Source: Ochotona curzoniae (lineage: Eukaryota; Chordata; Mammalia; Lagomorpha; Ochotonidae). Taken from it: 64,000 nucleotides of DNA. The DNA lies in contig NW_024466307.1 in NCBI RefSeq assembly GCF_017591425.1, positions 2,044,001 through 2,108,000 on the forward strand, in the 5' to 3' direction. Positions 52,101-55,760 of this stretch are shown in pieces. Each line of letters begins with the position of its first letter. Position 1 is the first letter of the stretch. A program made the translations under genes and the position numbers. A model generated the notes under the pieces. It was not told where the DNA came from and did not search any database. It worked only from the letters and a program-made list of their open reading frames with translations.

Positions 52101-55100
52101 ACCCCAATTCCAAGTTCCAAGCTCTTTCCGGGGTAAATGTGGTCCCTGCCAGTCTTCAAAAACATCCATTTCCAAACTCAAATGTCCCCGCTCGGGTATG
52201 TTGCTGCTGTCTCAGTCCCTCTTCCCTTTCTATAACTGAGTGTCTGAGAGCCCTGTCTTCGAAGGACAGGGAGGCTGTTGCTTACAGCGTGGCATCCTGC
52301 GGGGGCCTCGGGTGCAGGTGGACAGGCAGAATGCCCTGGTAGCCACAAACTCAAACCTCACACCTGCCACCTACACTCAGTCTATAACTGGCCTGGGGGA
52401 AAGTCACAACAGTAGAGCGAGCGACGGGTCATCCTCACCAACGCCTGTGTTCCTGGCAGCCCCCCGTGAATGTCACCCACCCCGTCCTCCAGGCCGCTCC
52501 TCCACAGCTGCAGCACTAACGCCCAGCACCATCTCCACCTTGGAAATGCACCCTGGGCACCCCCAGCCTGTAGGAGTCAGTCAAGGTTACCCCTCCCAGG
52601 CATCCATAGTAGCAGACACCTGCCTGGCAGTCCCCCTCCCCACTGCCCACAGCAGCCCCAATACCGAGCCACCTGCACAGCTCCCAGAGTGACCTTCTAA
52701 GTAGCAGTTTAGCCCTACTCTGCATCTCCACTACCTCCTGCAACAGGGCAGACCCATCCCACTGGCAGCCAGGCCTGGCCTTGCCCACCCCCACCCACCT
52801 CCTCTAAGAGGCCCGAGCTGGCCTGGAGCACTCCTACTCCCTGCATTGACCTTCACCCAGACCCACACAACGGTCTTGATGGCAGGGGGCATCAGACCAC
52901 CCCAGCAACCCCACCCAGGCTGCCCTGCCACCCAGATTCTCACAGTACCCACGGTCATCATGCCATGTTGTTCAAAGACGTATTAATTCACTTAAAAGGC
53001 AAGAGAGACAGATTTAACAACCGGTTCACTCACCCCAAATGGCCACAGATGACCACTGCTGGGCCAGGCCAAAGCCAGGGGCACAGAACGCCACCCTGAG
53101 CCCCCACACACAAGGCACTGGCCTACCCTCTTCAACTGCCATTCCTCGCCCAGCTGCAGAGGGCTGCATCAGAAGTAGAGTGGGAGGACTCCAACTGGTA
53201 TTCCTGTATGGGACACCAGTGTCGCAGGCGGCAGCTTAACCCACTTCCTTATAATGCCAGGCGCTGTCACTTCACCTATGACATGCTCGGGGAATGCTCG
53301 GCCCCCAGTGAGGCCATACGTCTTCAACCACCTTACACCACTACACACCAGCTCCTAACACTGACCTGAGGCGGGTCCTGGGCACTGCGGGTTATGCCTC
53401 AGCCAGCCTTCCCTGTGGGAGTGCCTCCAGTTCCAGCCAGTCTGCTTCTGATGCAGCGTTCTGCTAACATGAGTCCTGGCTCAACCCTGGGCAGCCTCAC
53501 CACCCAGCTGGAGACTCGGACGAAGCTCCTGGCTCCTGGCTTCATTTGCCCCATCCCTGGCCACTGCAGGCATGTGGAGAGTGAACTGAGGCAAGACCTG
53601 TCTCTTTTGGTATCTCAAATAAAATTAAAACTAATTTTTAAAAATTCATCTTTGGGCCCGGCATGGTAGCCTAGCAGCCAAATCCTTGCCTTGCACACTC
53701 CAGGATCCAGGATCCCATATGTGTGATGATTCTAATCCCAGAGGCCCCGCTTCCCATCCAGCTCCCTGCTTGTGGCTTGGGAAAGCAGTTGAGGACGGCC
53801 CAAAGCCTTGGGATACTGCATCTGCGTGGGAGACCCGGAAGAGGCTTCTGGCTCCTGGCTTCAGCCACTTGGGGAGTGCATCATCAGACACGGAAAATCT
53901 TCCTCTCTGTCTCTCCTCTCTGTATATTTGACTTTCCAACATAAATAAATAAATAAATCTTCAGAAAATTTCATTCTTTAGGAAAAACAAAACAACACGG
54001 CAAACTTGCAGGCTGAGTCTCTGATGCTGCAGTGCGGTGTGGCTGGGGTTTTTGGCAGCCTCGGCCTGGTCCCCACGCAATCACGGGGTGACCGCCAGCT
54101 CACAGCCTCACGGCGTGGGGACACCAGGCAAGCACCACAAAGCAGAAGTTAACTTTAATGTGATGCAAGGCCAGGGCCGGGTTCTTTCCAAAGTGCTGTG
54201 AGGGCTTTTACATGCAAGTCATTAACTCCGGTCAGGGACCAGCCACACCAGCCAGGGTTTCTTCCCTGAAACCCACCTGCGGGGGGTGGGGAAGCCGGGG
54301 AGGGCCGATCCAGTGCTGGGAGTTGGCCTGTTCAGTCACGGTCCTGCTGGGCTCTCAGCAAGCGGCCTGAGAAGACTTAGCAACCTCTTCCCTCAGTGGT
54401 CAAACGCCTCAACTTCCTAGCAAGGCAGCCTGAACCCAGGCCCAGCACATATAGAGACCTCAGAAACGAAGCGGGCCTCACGTGCCCACTGTGCCGGAAT
54501 CACCACTGTGGGCCGCTGCGGCGTGCGCCCTGACCGCCCAGGGCTCGGCTCTCCGGGCTGACCAAATAAGCAAAGACCCGCGCGCACTTGAGCCGCCCCC
54601 GCCGCGAGCTGCGCACTGGACCGCACGAGGCACCTGCCCAAACTTAGGCACAAGGGCTCTGCTTCTCCTGTCCTTGCAGAAAGCAGCGGGATGGGCATCC
54701 AGGCGGCCACCACCTGTGAGACTGCGCCCCGACCGGCGGGGACAGCCGTCCTGGACAGCCTGGGCTCCAACGGGTGGGACGAGGGACAGGCTCGGGCGAG
54801 TGCGGCCGCGCACCGGGTCAGGAGCCGCTAGGGCGCCGCGCTGGGCCGGGCTGAGAGCGCGCTCCGGCGGACCCGAGCCCGGAGCGACGGGGCAGGTCTG
54901 CGCTCGACGCCAAAGCCGGCCAGCCCCGGGGCGCGCGGGGCCCGGCTCAGCTGAGGTGCGGGAGCGGACGCTGCCCGGGCTCGGCAGGGCCGGGAGGAGC
55001 GAGTGGACACGCGCAGGCAGCCCGGGCCCACAGCGCCCCGCCCCGCGCGGAGTCCCCGACGCTGCCTCTCGGGCTTCCCCGTGCCTCCCACAGTCCCGGG

Positions 55101-55196
55101 CGCAGGCTTCCCCGACGCGCCCGGCTGCTGCGCCCCGCCGTCCGTCCCGGGCGCGCGCACCCCGCTCACCTGGCCTGCACAGCACTCGGCGGACAT
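892..55196 (-). CDS. SERINC5: SERINC5, serine incorporator 5 (5' part: exons 1-7, split gene)
   Basis: Multipass membrane protein of the SERINC/TDE1 family. Known for the family: proposed role in placing serine into membrane lipids, phospholipid scrambling, and, for SERINC5, an antiretroviral factor of the plasma membrane that enters budding virions and lowers infectivity. Seen here: seven minus-strand exons (27, 168, 179, 83, 94, 212 and 96 nt) that join in frame to 859 nt, encoding residues 1-286 plus one base. They supply the Cys-rich N terminus (residues 12-26) and seven hydrophobic segments, near residues 38-57, 92-110, 126-144, 156-176, 193-220, 231-249 and 260-279. All introns are GT-AG. 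The match to mammalian SERINC5 is close throughout ([42 protein letters not shown]), which separates it from SERINC1-4. The C-terminal three helices and 3' UTR lie past base 1. No frameshift or stop is present, so the gene looks intact as far as it goes. Confidence 0.97.
1157..1490 (+). mobile_element. C-type SINE, full length, older variant
   Basis: Starts AAGGGCCTGGCACCACGG; B box TGGTTCAAGTCCT; ends CCAAATAAATACATTTTAAA. Confidence 0.88.
2101..2407 (+). mobile_element. C-type SINE, full length, younger variant
   Basis: Begins GGACCCGGCACAATGG; B box CGGTTCTAATCCC; GAGGACGGCCCAAAG present. Flanked by 14-bp direct repeats (2087-2100 and 2408-2421, one mismatch, ending GAGAATTTA), the target-site duplication. 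Confidence 0.9.
2553..2845 (-). mobile_element. C-type SINE, minus orientation
   Basis: Reverse tail TTTTATTTATTTTATTTGAA, body AAGCCAGGAGCCAGGAGC, reverse B box GGACTTGAACTGA. Confidence 0.85.
3464..3757 (+). mobile_element. C-type SINE
   Basis: GGGGCTGGAGTAGCTGCATAG start, GGGGAGTGAACCAGCAGACGG body, CTTTCAGATAAATACATTG tail followed by a run of 12 G. Confidence 0.85.
3787..3998 (-). CDS. SERINC5: SERINC5 exon 6
   Basis: 212 nt: one base completing Trp184, residues 185-254, and one base of Arg255. Acceptor CCCCCAG, donor GTAAGC. It encodes TAGTASNK, a long hydrophobic segment (about 193-220), the hydrophilic loop [11 protein letters not shown], and a second segment (about 231-249). These correspond to helices 5 and 6 of the family fold. 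Codon 251 is TGT (Cys, 3799-3797) in the sequence AISPCVQN, where I recall Trp (TGG) in human SERINC5. The frame is otherwise continuous. Confidence 0.97.
5308..5692. mobile_element. SINE inverted dimer 1
   Basis: Plus-strand SINE 5308-5478 (B box GGGTTCAAGTCCC; ends within GCACAGACCCGGCCA) abuts a minus-strand SINE 5479-5692 that starts within CAATCCAAAGC and ends at the SINE 5' terminus GCGCCAGGCCC. Both arms lack their 3' tails and meet near the same internal SINE position, so the pair can fold into a near loop-less hairpin. The left arm is of the older variant, the right of the younger. Confidence 0.8.
6345..6660 (-). mobile_element. C-type SINE, minus orientation
   Basis: Reverse tail TTTGTTTTATTTATTTGG; body GAAGCCAGGAGCAAGGAGC; end near AACACGGCACCC. 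Confidence 0.85.
6688..6945 (+). mobile_element. C-type SINE
   Basis: Internal deletion near the B box; GAAGACGGCTCAAGTCCTTG and GGGGAATGAACCAGTGGG retained; tail CCAAATAAATACATG. Confidence 0.82.
7171..7264 (-). CDS. SERINC5: SERINC5 exon 5
   Basis: 94 nt: two bases of Ala153, residues 154-183, and two bases of Trp184. Acceptor TTGCAG, donor GTACGT. Transmembrane helix 4 lies near residues 156-176 ([21 protein letters not shown]), followed by the conserved loop AHKWNKNW. The helix is unusually rich in Phe and Ile compared with the Gly-containing stretch I recall from human SERINC5; this is lineage variation and does not disturb the hydrophobic profile. Confidence 0.97.
7265..8104 (-). other. 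SERINC5: SERINC5 intron 4
   Basis: 840 bp, GT-AG, repeat-free as far as I can see. A plus-strand open frame crosses it and exon 4 but resembles nothing and ignores the splice structure. Confidence 0.9.
8105..8187 (-). CDS. SERINC5: SERINC5 exon 4
   Basis: 83 nt. The first base completes Gly125, then residues 126-152, with the last base starting Ala153. Acceptor CTCCAG, donor GTATGG. It encodes transmembrane helix 3 ([19 protein letters not shown]) and the following short loop PDQETFLN. The phase (1 nt in, 1 nt out) joins exactly to the two-base overhang of exon 3 and to the CC that opens exon 5, which confirms the boundaries. Confidence 0.97.
8188..8447 (-). other. SERINC5: SERINC5 intron 3
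   Basis: The shortest intron, 260 bp, GTAGGG to CTCCAG. No repeat. Exons 3 and 4 would be easily recovered on one amplicon. Confidence 0.92.
8448..8626 (-). CDS. SERINC5: SERINC5 exon 3
   Basis: 179 nt, residues 66-124 plus two bases of Gly125. Acceptor CCCCAG before ATCCCC; donor GTAGGG. It encodes the first extracellular loop ([20 protein letters not shown]), transmembrane helix 2 (about 92-110, [19 protein letters not shown]) and the highly conserved cytosolic segment [14 protein letters not shown]. This last segment is one of the best markers that the gene is SERINC5 rather than SERINC2, which carries a different loop here. Only 260 bp separates it from exon 4. Confidence 0.97.
8790..9030 (+). 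mobile_element. C-type SINE, decayed
   Basis: CACGTGGGAGACCTGGATGG and CTTCCAAATAACTATCTAAA remain; lies 160 bp upstream (transcript sense) of exon 3. Confidence 0.7.
10697..10870 (+). mobile_element. C-type SINE, internally deleted
   Basis: Starts GGGCCCAGCGCAGTAGCCTAG, then jumps to GAGGACAGACCAAAGCCTTG, losing about 110 bp with the B box; no A-rich tail. Confidence 0.8.
13122..13163. repeat. (CA)n microsatellite
   Basis: 21 uninterrupted CA dinucleotides; likely polymorphic. Confidence 0.97.
13343..13665 (+). mobile_element. C-type SINE, full length
   Basis: CTAGGGCTGCCATAACCGC start, AATTTGTATCCCAGC at the B box, GGGAGACCTGGAAAAAGC body, A-rich tail. Confidence 0.85.
13826..14030 (+). 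mobile_element. C-type SINE, 5'-truncated
   Basis: From ACCAAAGCCTTGGGACCC to AATAAAAATAAATAAATCTT; its tail seeds the (GGAA)n array. Confidence 0.85.
14040..14182. repeat. (GGAA)n microsatellite grown from a SINE tail
   Basis: About 35 GGAA units with GGAT interruptions near 14110-14130, directly following the A-rich end of the SINE at 13826-14030. GGAA arrays can act as binding platforms for ETS factors; no function is shown here. Confidence 0.95.
14775..15012 (+). mobile_element. C-type SINE, 5'-truncated
   Basis: CTGCCACCTGCGTGGAAAAC body, weak tail and a run of 18 A. Confidence 0.72.
15046..15287 (+). mobile_element. C-type SINE, host of a nested copy
   Basis: B box GGGTTCAATTCCC; body GGGAGACCCCGCTGGAG; its CAAATAAGTAATTT tail is duplicated on the other side of the next SINE. 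Confidence 0.8.
15288..15614 (-). mobile_element. Younger C-type SINE nested in the SINE at 15046
   Basis: Reads from TTTTTTAAAGACTTATTTTA to ACTGCACTAGGCCCC. Flanked by perfect 14-bp CAAATAAGTAATTT at 15274-15287 and 15615-15628, a target-site duplication showing L1-type retrotransposition into the older tail. Confidence 0.93.
17550..17876 (-). mobile_element. C-type SINE, minus orientation
   Basis: Reverse tail TTTTAAGATTTATTTTATAT; reverse B box AGGATTCGAACCA; end CACCACAGCGCTGTCC. Confidence 0.88.
18778..19010 (+). mobile_element. C-type SINE, decayed
   Basis: GGCCATTGCAAGCATCTGGG and AAACCAGTGATGGCAG remain; abuts the next copy. Confidence 0.65.
19012..19305 (+). mobile_element. C-type SINE, older variant
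   Basis: GGTGTTGCAGTGCAGTGGG start, GCATGGGAGAACCAGATGG, CTTTCAAATAAATAAATAAA tail. Confidence 0.87.
19583..21022 (+). mobile_element. Solo LTR, betaretrovirus-like (ERV2 type), copy 1
   Basis: 1440 bp, TGCTGG...CCGGCA, flanked by GGACT at 19578-19582 and 21023-21027 (six bases, GGACTT, if the shared T is counted). Near its right end is TATAAATAAAG (about 20888) followed by TTTCTCGCAGAGTCC, an arrangement like the R region of mouse IAP/ERVK-type LTRs. This sets plus orientation. No internal viral gene flanks it, so it is a solo LTR left by LTR-LTR recombination. It is antisense to SERINC5. Confidence 0.8.
21515..21835 (+). mobile_element. C-type SINE, full length
   Basis: GGCCAGCCTTGTGGCATAC start, B box TGGTTCAAGACCC, long TCTCTCTCTCTG stretch, CTCAAATAAATAATTTTT tail. 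Confidence 0.87.
21960..22225 (+). mobile_element. C-type SINE, 5' half decayed
   Basis: GGAGACCTGGAAGAAGCTCC, GGGGAGTAAACCAACAGATGG, CCAAATAAGCACATG. Confidence 0.8.
23460..23890. repeat. GC-rich minisatellite, 70-85-bp units, about 5-6 copies
   Basis: Unit contains CTGAGTCTGTGTGTGGGTGC, CAGGGCCTCCTATAGGCCTG and CTCCTCCTGGGTGCTGGG. A subrepeat GGTGCTGGGTGCTGAGTGCT varies in number and changes unit length. The 292-codon minus frame across it is a repeat by-product. Confidence 0.9.
24607..24774 (-). CDS. SERINC5: SERINC5 exon 2
   Basis: 168 nt, phase 0 at both ends, residues 10-65. Acceptor TTCCAG precedes CTGGCC; donor GTGAGT follows the His codon CAT. It opens with the cysteine-rich signature of SERINCs ([10 protein letters not shown], then [13 protein letters not shown]), followed by transmembrane helix 1 (about residues 38-57, [18 protein letters not shown]). 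Relative to the human protein as I remember it, changes are conservative in the helix and denser in the loop that follows (NEMRRH). The exon is isolated between the two largest introns. Confidence 0.97.
24815..25055 (+). mobile_element. C-type SINE, 5'-truncated
   Basis: CTACTCCACTGCTGACCCAG to TTTCAAATAAATAAATTAAT; begins only 40 bp from the exon 2 acceptor, so it sits just upstream of it in the transcript. Confidence 0.83.
25085..25265 (+). mobile_element. Possible C-type SINE remnant
   Basis: GGGGCCCAACAGTTAAGACCC and CTGCCACCCATGTGAAGGTC resemble the SINE head and body; the rest is too diverged. Confidence 0.45.
25499..25782. repeat. Minisatellite with 41/38-bp units and 120-bp higher-order period
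   Basis: Seven units beginning CCCAGGCAGCAC and containing GAGCCCCAYGG. Units at 25541, 25582 and 25620 have lengths 41, 38 and 41, and the same trio recurs at 25661, 25702 and 25740, so a 120-bp block was itself duplicated. Plus-strand frames through it are artefacts. Confidence 0.9.
26145..26465 (+). mobile_element. C-type SINE, older variant
   Basis: B box TGGTTGAGTCCTG; AGGAGTGAATCAGTGCATAG; TTGAAATAAGTAAAGC tail. Confidence 0.83.
26982..27317 (-). mobile_element. C-type SINE, full length, younger variant
   Basis: From TTTTTTTTAAAGATTTATTC to CTAGGCCACGCTGCCAGGCC; flanked by perfect 15-bp repeats GGAAAGCCACCATTT at 26967-26981 and 27318-27332. Confidence 0.95.
27649..27664. repeat. Homopolymer run of 16 G
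   Basis: Follows TTTCAGTGGGGAGC; together with flanking G tracts it could form a G-quadruplex on the plus strand, and the count is prone to sequencing error. Confidence 0.9.
27948..28268. mobile_element. SINE inverted dimer 2
   Basis: Left arm 27948-28043 is the 5' third of a younger SINE (GGCCCGGTGTGGTAGCCTAG). The right arm 28046-28268 is minus strand, starting in GAGCTGAGCTGATCTG and ending at the 5' terminus (CATGTTGGGCC). Both outer ends are SINE 5' ends and no A-rich tail is present. The right arm breaks close to where the right arm of the dimer at 5308-5692 breaks. Confidence 0.8.
28636..28900 (+). mobile_element. C-type SINE
   Basis: TTGGGCTCAGCAGTTAAGC start, B box GGGTTCAAGTCCC, CTTTCAGAGAAATAAAATA tail. 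Confidence 0.83.
29686..29903 (+). mobile_element. Younger C-type SINE that degrades into the G-free tract
   Basis: Clean through GAGGACGGCCCAAAGCCTTG and CACCTGCGTGG (to about 29838). After that only scattered matches to the expected body (TTGCTCTGCAGCTATTGCC, TGGGGCGAG) are seen. Confidence 0.75.
29904..30448 (+). other. 545-bp tract without any G on the plus strand
   Basis: Between the G at 29903 and the G at 30449 every base is A, C or T. It is not a simple repeat: A, C and T occur in irregular order with C runs up to ten. If real, the SERINC5 pre-mRNA here would be C-free and rich in G runs. A base-calling or assembly fault is more likely, because the SINE to its left (29686-29903) becomes progressively unrecognisable as it enters the tract. 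Confidence 0.9.
30655..30800 (-). mobile_element. C-type SINE fragment, minus orientation
   Basis: ACTGATTCACCCCCAAATGG, AAGCCGAGAGCCC, TTCCACTGCTCTCCCAGGC. Confidence 0.7.
30961..31275 (+). mobile_element. C-type SINE with internal 60-bp tandem duplication
   Basis: The body segment 30961-31020 (CCTGCCACCCGTGTGGGAG, CTGCTGGAGTCCCTGGC) is repeated at 31021-31080 and partly again from 31100; ends CTTTCAAATAAATG. Confidence 0.82.
32000..32285 (-). mobile_element. C-type SINE, minus orientation, older variant
   Basis: TTCACTCCCATAATAGCTCC, AGGTCTCCCACGTGGTTGG, reverse B box GGGATTCAAACTGG. Confidence 0.82.
33268..33418. repeat. Imperfect 37-46-bp tandem repeat, four copies
   Basis: Built on TACCCCGTGTGGT and GGAGACACGTGTCCC. 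The four copies have diverged in length, and the last ends in a GTGCACGTG palindrome. Confidence 0.75.
33705..33955 (+). mobile_element. C-type SINE
   Basis: GGGCCGGCACGGTGGGTCAAG start, B box TGGTTTGAGTCTC, TTTGAAATAAATAAAATC tail. Confidence 0.87.
35088..35330 (+). mobile_element. C-type SINE, 3' half decayed
   Basis: GGCCGGCCGCTGGGGTCACC start and TTCAAATAAACACAAAG tail; it ends about 70 bp before the second LTR. Confidence 0.72.
35400..36816 (+). mobile_element. Solo LTR, betaretrovirus-like (ERV2 type), copy 2
   Basis: 1417 bp, same family and orientation as the copy at 19583; the first 300 bp differ at only about six positions plus one indel. Flanked by a perfect GAGAAG at 35394-35399 and 36817-36822, a 6-bp target duplication as made by betaretroviral integrases. 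TATAAATAAAG is near 36684. Several small deletions distinguish it from copy 1 (for example around 36540-36610). No gag, pol or env sequence lies between or beside the two copies. Confidence 0.82.
37212..37500 (+). mobile_element. C-type SINE
   Basis: B box TGGTTTGAGTCCT; GGGGAGTGAACCAGCAAATGG; CCAATAATAAAAAAATT tail. Confidence 0.87.
37531..37858 (+). mobile_element. C-type SINE, full length, younger variant
   Basis: GCCCAGAGCGATGGCCTAGC start, B box TGGTTCTAGTCCC, AATAAAAATAGATAAATC and A16 tail. Flanks share an imperfect TTTTCAG-type repeat. Confidence 0.92.
39095..39290 (+). mobile_element. L1 ORF2 3'-region fragment with inserted CA repeat
   Basis: Contains CTTGACAAACGGT, CGGGATATCCAAATGG and AGAAGAAAACAGTG, in the order found in the 3' third of L1 ORF2 (the AAATGGTGCTGGGAAAACTGG to CTAGAAGAAAACATAGG region). 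A CA-rich microsatellite at 39172-39203 interrupts it. Too short and mutated to date; plus orientation. Confidence 0.55.
39172..39203. repeat. (CA)n with ACATAC interruptions
   Basis: Short microsatellite inside the L1 fragment at 39095-39290. Confidence 0.85.
39430..39655 (+). mobile_element. C-type SINE, 5'-truncated
   Basis: AAATCCAGCTCCCTACTCC, ATGGCTCAAGTGCCGGG, CTTTCAAGTAAATAAAG. Confidence 0.7.
40293..40310. repeat. Short (CA)9 microsatellite
   Basis: Nine CA units in unique intronic DNA. Confidence 0.9.
41484..41813 (-). mobile_element. C-type SINE, full length, younger variant
   Basis: From a T run and AAGATTTATTCATTTG to GCTGTTGTGCCAGGCC. Perfect 14-bp target duplication TCTGATGTATCCTT at 41470-41483 and 41814-41827. 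Confidence 0.95.
42325..42503. repeat. CA-rich compound repeat
   Basis: Blocks of (CA)4-10 separated by TGGCTCRGGTGYAC-like segments, forming about four diverged units. Open frames through it reflect the repeat. Confidence 0.75.
43330..43595 (+). mobile_element. C-type SINE, older variant, 5' end lost
   Basis: CTCCACTTCGGATCCAGC to CTGCCTTTCAAAAACAAA. Confidence 0.75.
44090..44405 (+). mobile_element. C-type SINE, full length
   Basis: GGGGCCAGTGGCATAGCAAA start, TTCGGGTCCCAGATGC at the B box, CAAGTAAATTAATCAATC tail. Confidence 0.85.
44643..45110 (+). mobile_element. L1 (LINE-1) ORF2 fragments
   Basis: Recognised by similarity to mammalian L1 ORF2: AAAAGGCAGAGATTGG with GGATTAAAGAGCAAAACTC (endonuclease-domain region) at the left, and AATGAACAACACATCTC to CAGAAAATACTTGTCAACTG and a TGTGGCTTTAG end at the right. 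The reading frame is destroyed by indels and the two parts are not contiguous in a full L1, so this is a decayed, internally deleted relic in plus orientation. Confidence 0.65.
45955..46147 (+). mobile_element. C-type SINE, 5'-truncated
   Basis: GGACAGAGTTCCTGGCTCC, GGGCAGTGAACCAGTGG, CTTTCAAATAAATAAGTG. Confidence 0.8.
47826..47992. repeat. AT-rich TATATACA/ATGTATA repeat
   Basis: 167 bp of alternating TA, CA and TG steps with repeated TATATACATGTG motifs; low-complexity and self-complementary. Confidence 0.9.
48100..48400 (-). mobile_element. C-type SINE, minus orientation
   Basis: AAATGGCCACAACGGCCGG, AAGCCAGGAGCCAGGAGC, reverse B box GGGATTGGAACTGG. Confidence 0.87.
48958..49121. repeat. 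54-bp minisatellite, three copies
   Basis: Units begin CAGCCCCTCCCTGAGATGCC at 48958, 49012 and 49066. 54 is a multiple of three, which keeps both strands open and yields misleading Pro-rich reading frames. Confidence 0.9.
50088..50405 (-). mobile_element. C-type SINE, minus orientation
   Basis: AGAAGCCAGGAGCTACAC, reverse B box AGGGCTTGAACCTG, CGTGGTGCCGCAACACC end. Confidence 0.82.
52972..53268 (-). mobile_element. C-type SINE, minus orientation, older variant
   Basis: CAAAGACGTATTAATTCAC, AAATGGCCACAGATGACC, reverse B box GGACTCCAACTGG. Confidence 0.8.
53370..53645 (+). mobile_element. C-type SINE, older variant
   Basis: GACGAAGCTCCTGGCTCC, GGAGAGTGAACTGAGGC, CTCAAATAAAATTAAAAC; immediately precedes another copy. 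Confidence 0.8.
53654..53964 (+). mobile_element. C-type SINE, full length, younger variant
   Basis: GGGCCCGGCATGGTAGCCTAG start, GAGGACGGCCCAAAGCCTTG, AAATAAATAAATAAATCTTC tail; imperfect flanking repeats AAAATTCATCTTT (53641) and AAAATTTCATTCTTT (53965). Confidence 0.92.
55170..55196 (-). CDS. SERINC5: SERINC5 exon 1, coding part
   Basis: Encodes only the first nine residues, MSAECCAGQ, and ends in CAG followed by a GTGAGC donor at 55169. The ATG lies at 55196-55194 with a purine at -3 (GTGATGT), an adequate but not optimal start context. This start is chosen because it gives the family's usual N terminus and because exon 2 continues in phase 0 with the conserved [10 protein letters not shown]. 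The exon is inside a CpG island, as expected for a broadly expressed mammalian gene. The 5' UTR extends to higher coordinates; its start cannot be fixed from sequence alone. Confidence 0.95.
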
Positions 55197-55329
55197 CACG
55201 GCGGCGGACGACCGGAACGCTGCCGCCTCCCGCGCCGCTCCGGGCCCAGCTTCCCCACGCCGCGCCCGGGCACGCCGAGCCCCAGGCTGAGCGCCCGGCA
55301 CCGCCGCCCGGGGGAAAACAACTGCCCAC

Positions 55330-55760
55330 CGCGGCCAGGCCCCGCCTCCGGGCCCGGCCACCCAGCCACTCTGCCCCTCCGGAGTCCCGTCAAGCCCCGC
55401 CCCCAGGCCGAGCCTCTGGGCGGCTATGCCCCACCAAGCCCCGCCCACCGCAGCCAAACCCCGCCCCCAGGCCGAGCCTCTCGGCGGCTATGCTCCCAGC
55501 CCACCCAGCCCCCCGCCCCGCCGCCTCGCGCATGCCACAAGCCCCGCCCCGCAGCAACCCGCCCCAGCCGCCCCCGCTTCTGTGCCTCGCTTAGCCCCGC
55601 CCACCACGGTGAAGTCCCGCCTCCAAGTCCCACCCCGCCTTGGAGCCACGCCCCGCCACGTCTCCGGGCCCCTCGGCCTCCGGAGTCTCACTCCGCCTCC
55701 ACGTCTGTGCGTCACCTAGACCCGCCCAGTCCGCGTCCCGCCCCGCCGCCGCTGTCTTCT
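55330..55760. promoter_or_regulatory. GC-box array upstream of exon 1
   Basis: Roughly a dozen CCCCGCC/CCGCCC motifs (Sp1/KLF-type GC boxes), for example near 55337, 55395, 55438, 55459, 55541, 55593, 55650 and 55720. Most are in the same orientation, at spacings of about 20-65 bp. A 35-bp unit at 55395-55429 is repeated at 55459-55493 with one mismatch (period 64). The position, 130-560 bp upstream of the start codon, suits a core and proximal promoter. Binding is inferred from motif only. Confidence 0.6.

Larger units (their letters stand above)
24775..55169 (-). other. SERINC5: SERINC5 intron 1
   Basis: 30.4 kb, GTGAGC to TTCCAG. Contains about 24 SINEs, two L1 fragments, a solo LTR, the G-free tract, and tandem repeats. 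Repeat-poor unique stretches include 26466-26966, 27333-27942, 28901-29684, 31276-32000, 32286-33265, 33956-35087, 36823-37210, 37870-39090, 39656-41469, 41828-43329 (except the CA cluster), 43596-44088, 45120-45955, 46148-47825, 48401-48957, 49122-50087, 50406-52971 and 54000-54470. I see nothing identifiable in them; regulatory elements are likely in so long a first intron but cannot be named from sequence. Confidence 0.88.

Noticed and set aside
54482..55594. 370-codon plus-strand open frame, and several long frames on the opposite strand, around exon 1
   Set aside because: They lie in the CpG island, where stop codons are rare because of GC content. The composition is Pro/Arg/Ala noise, and the true exon 1 is on the minus strand.
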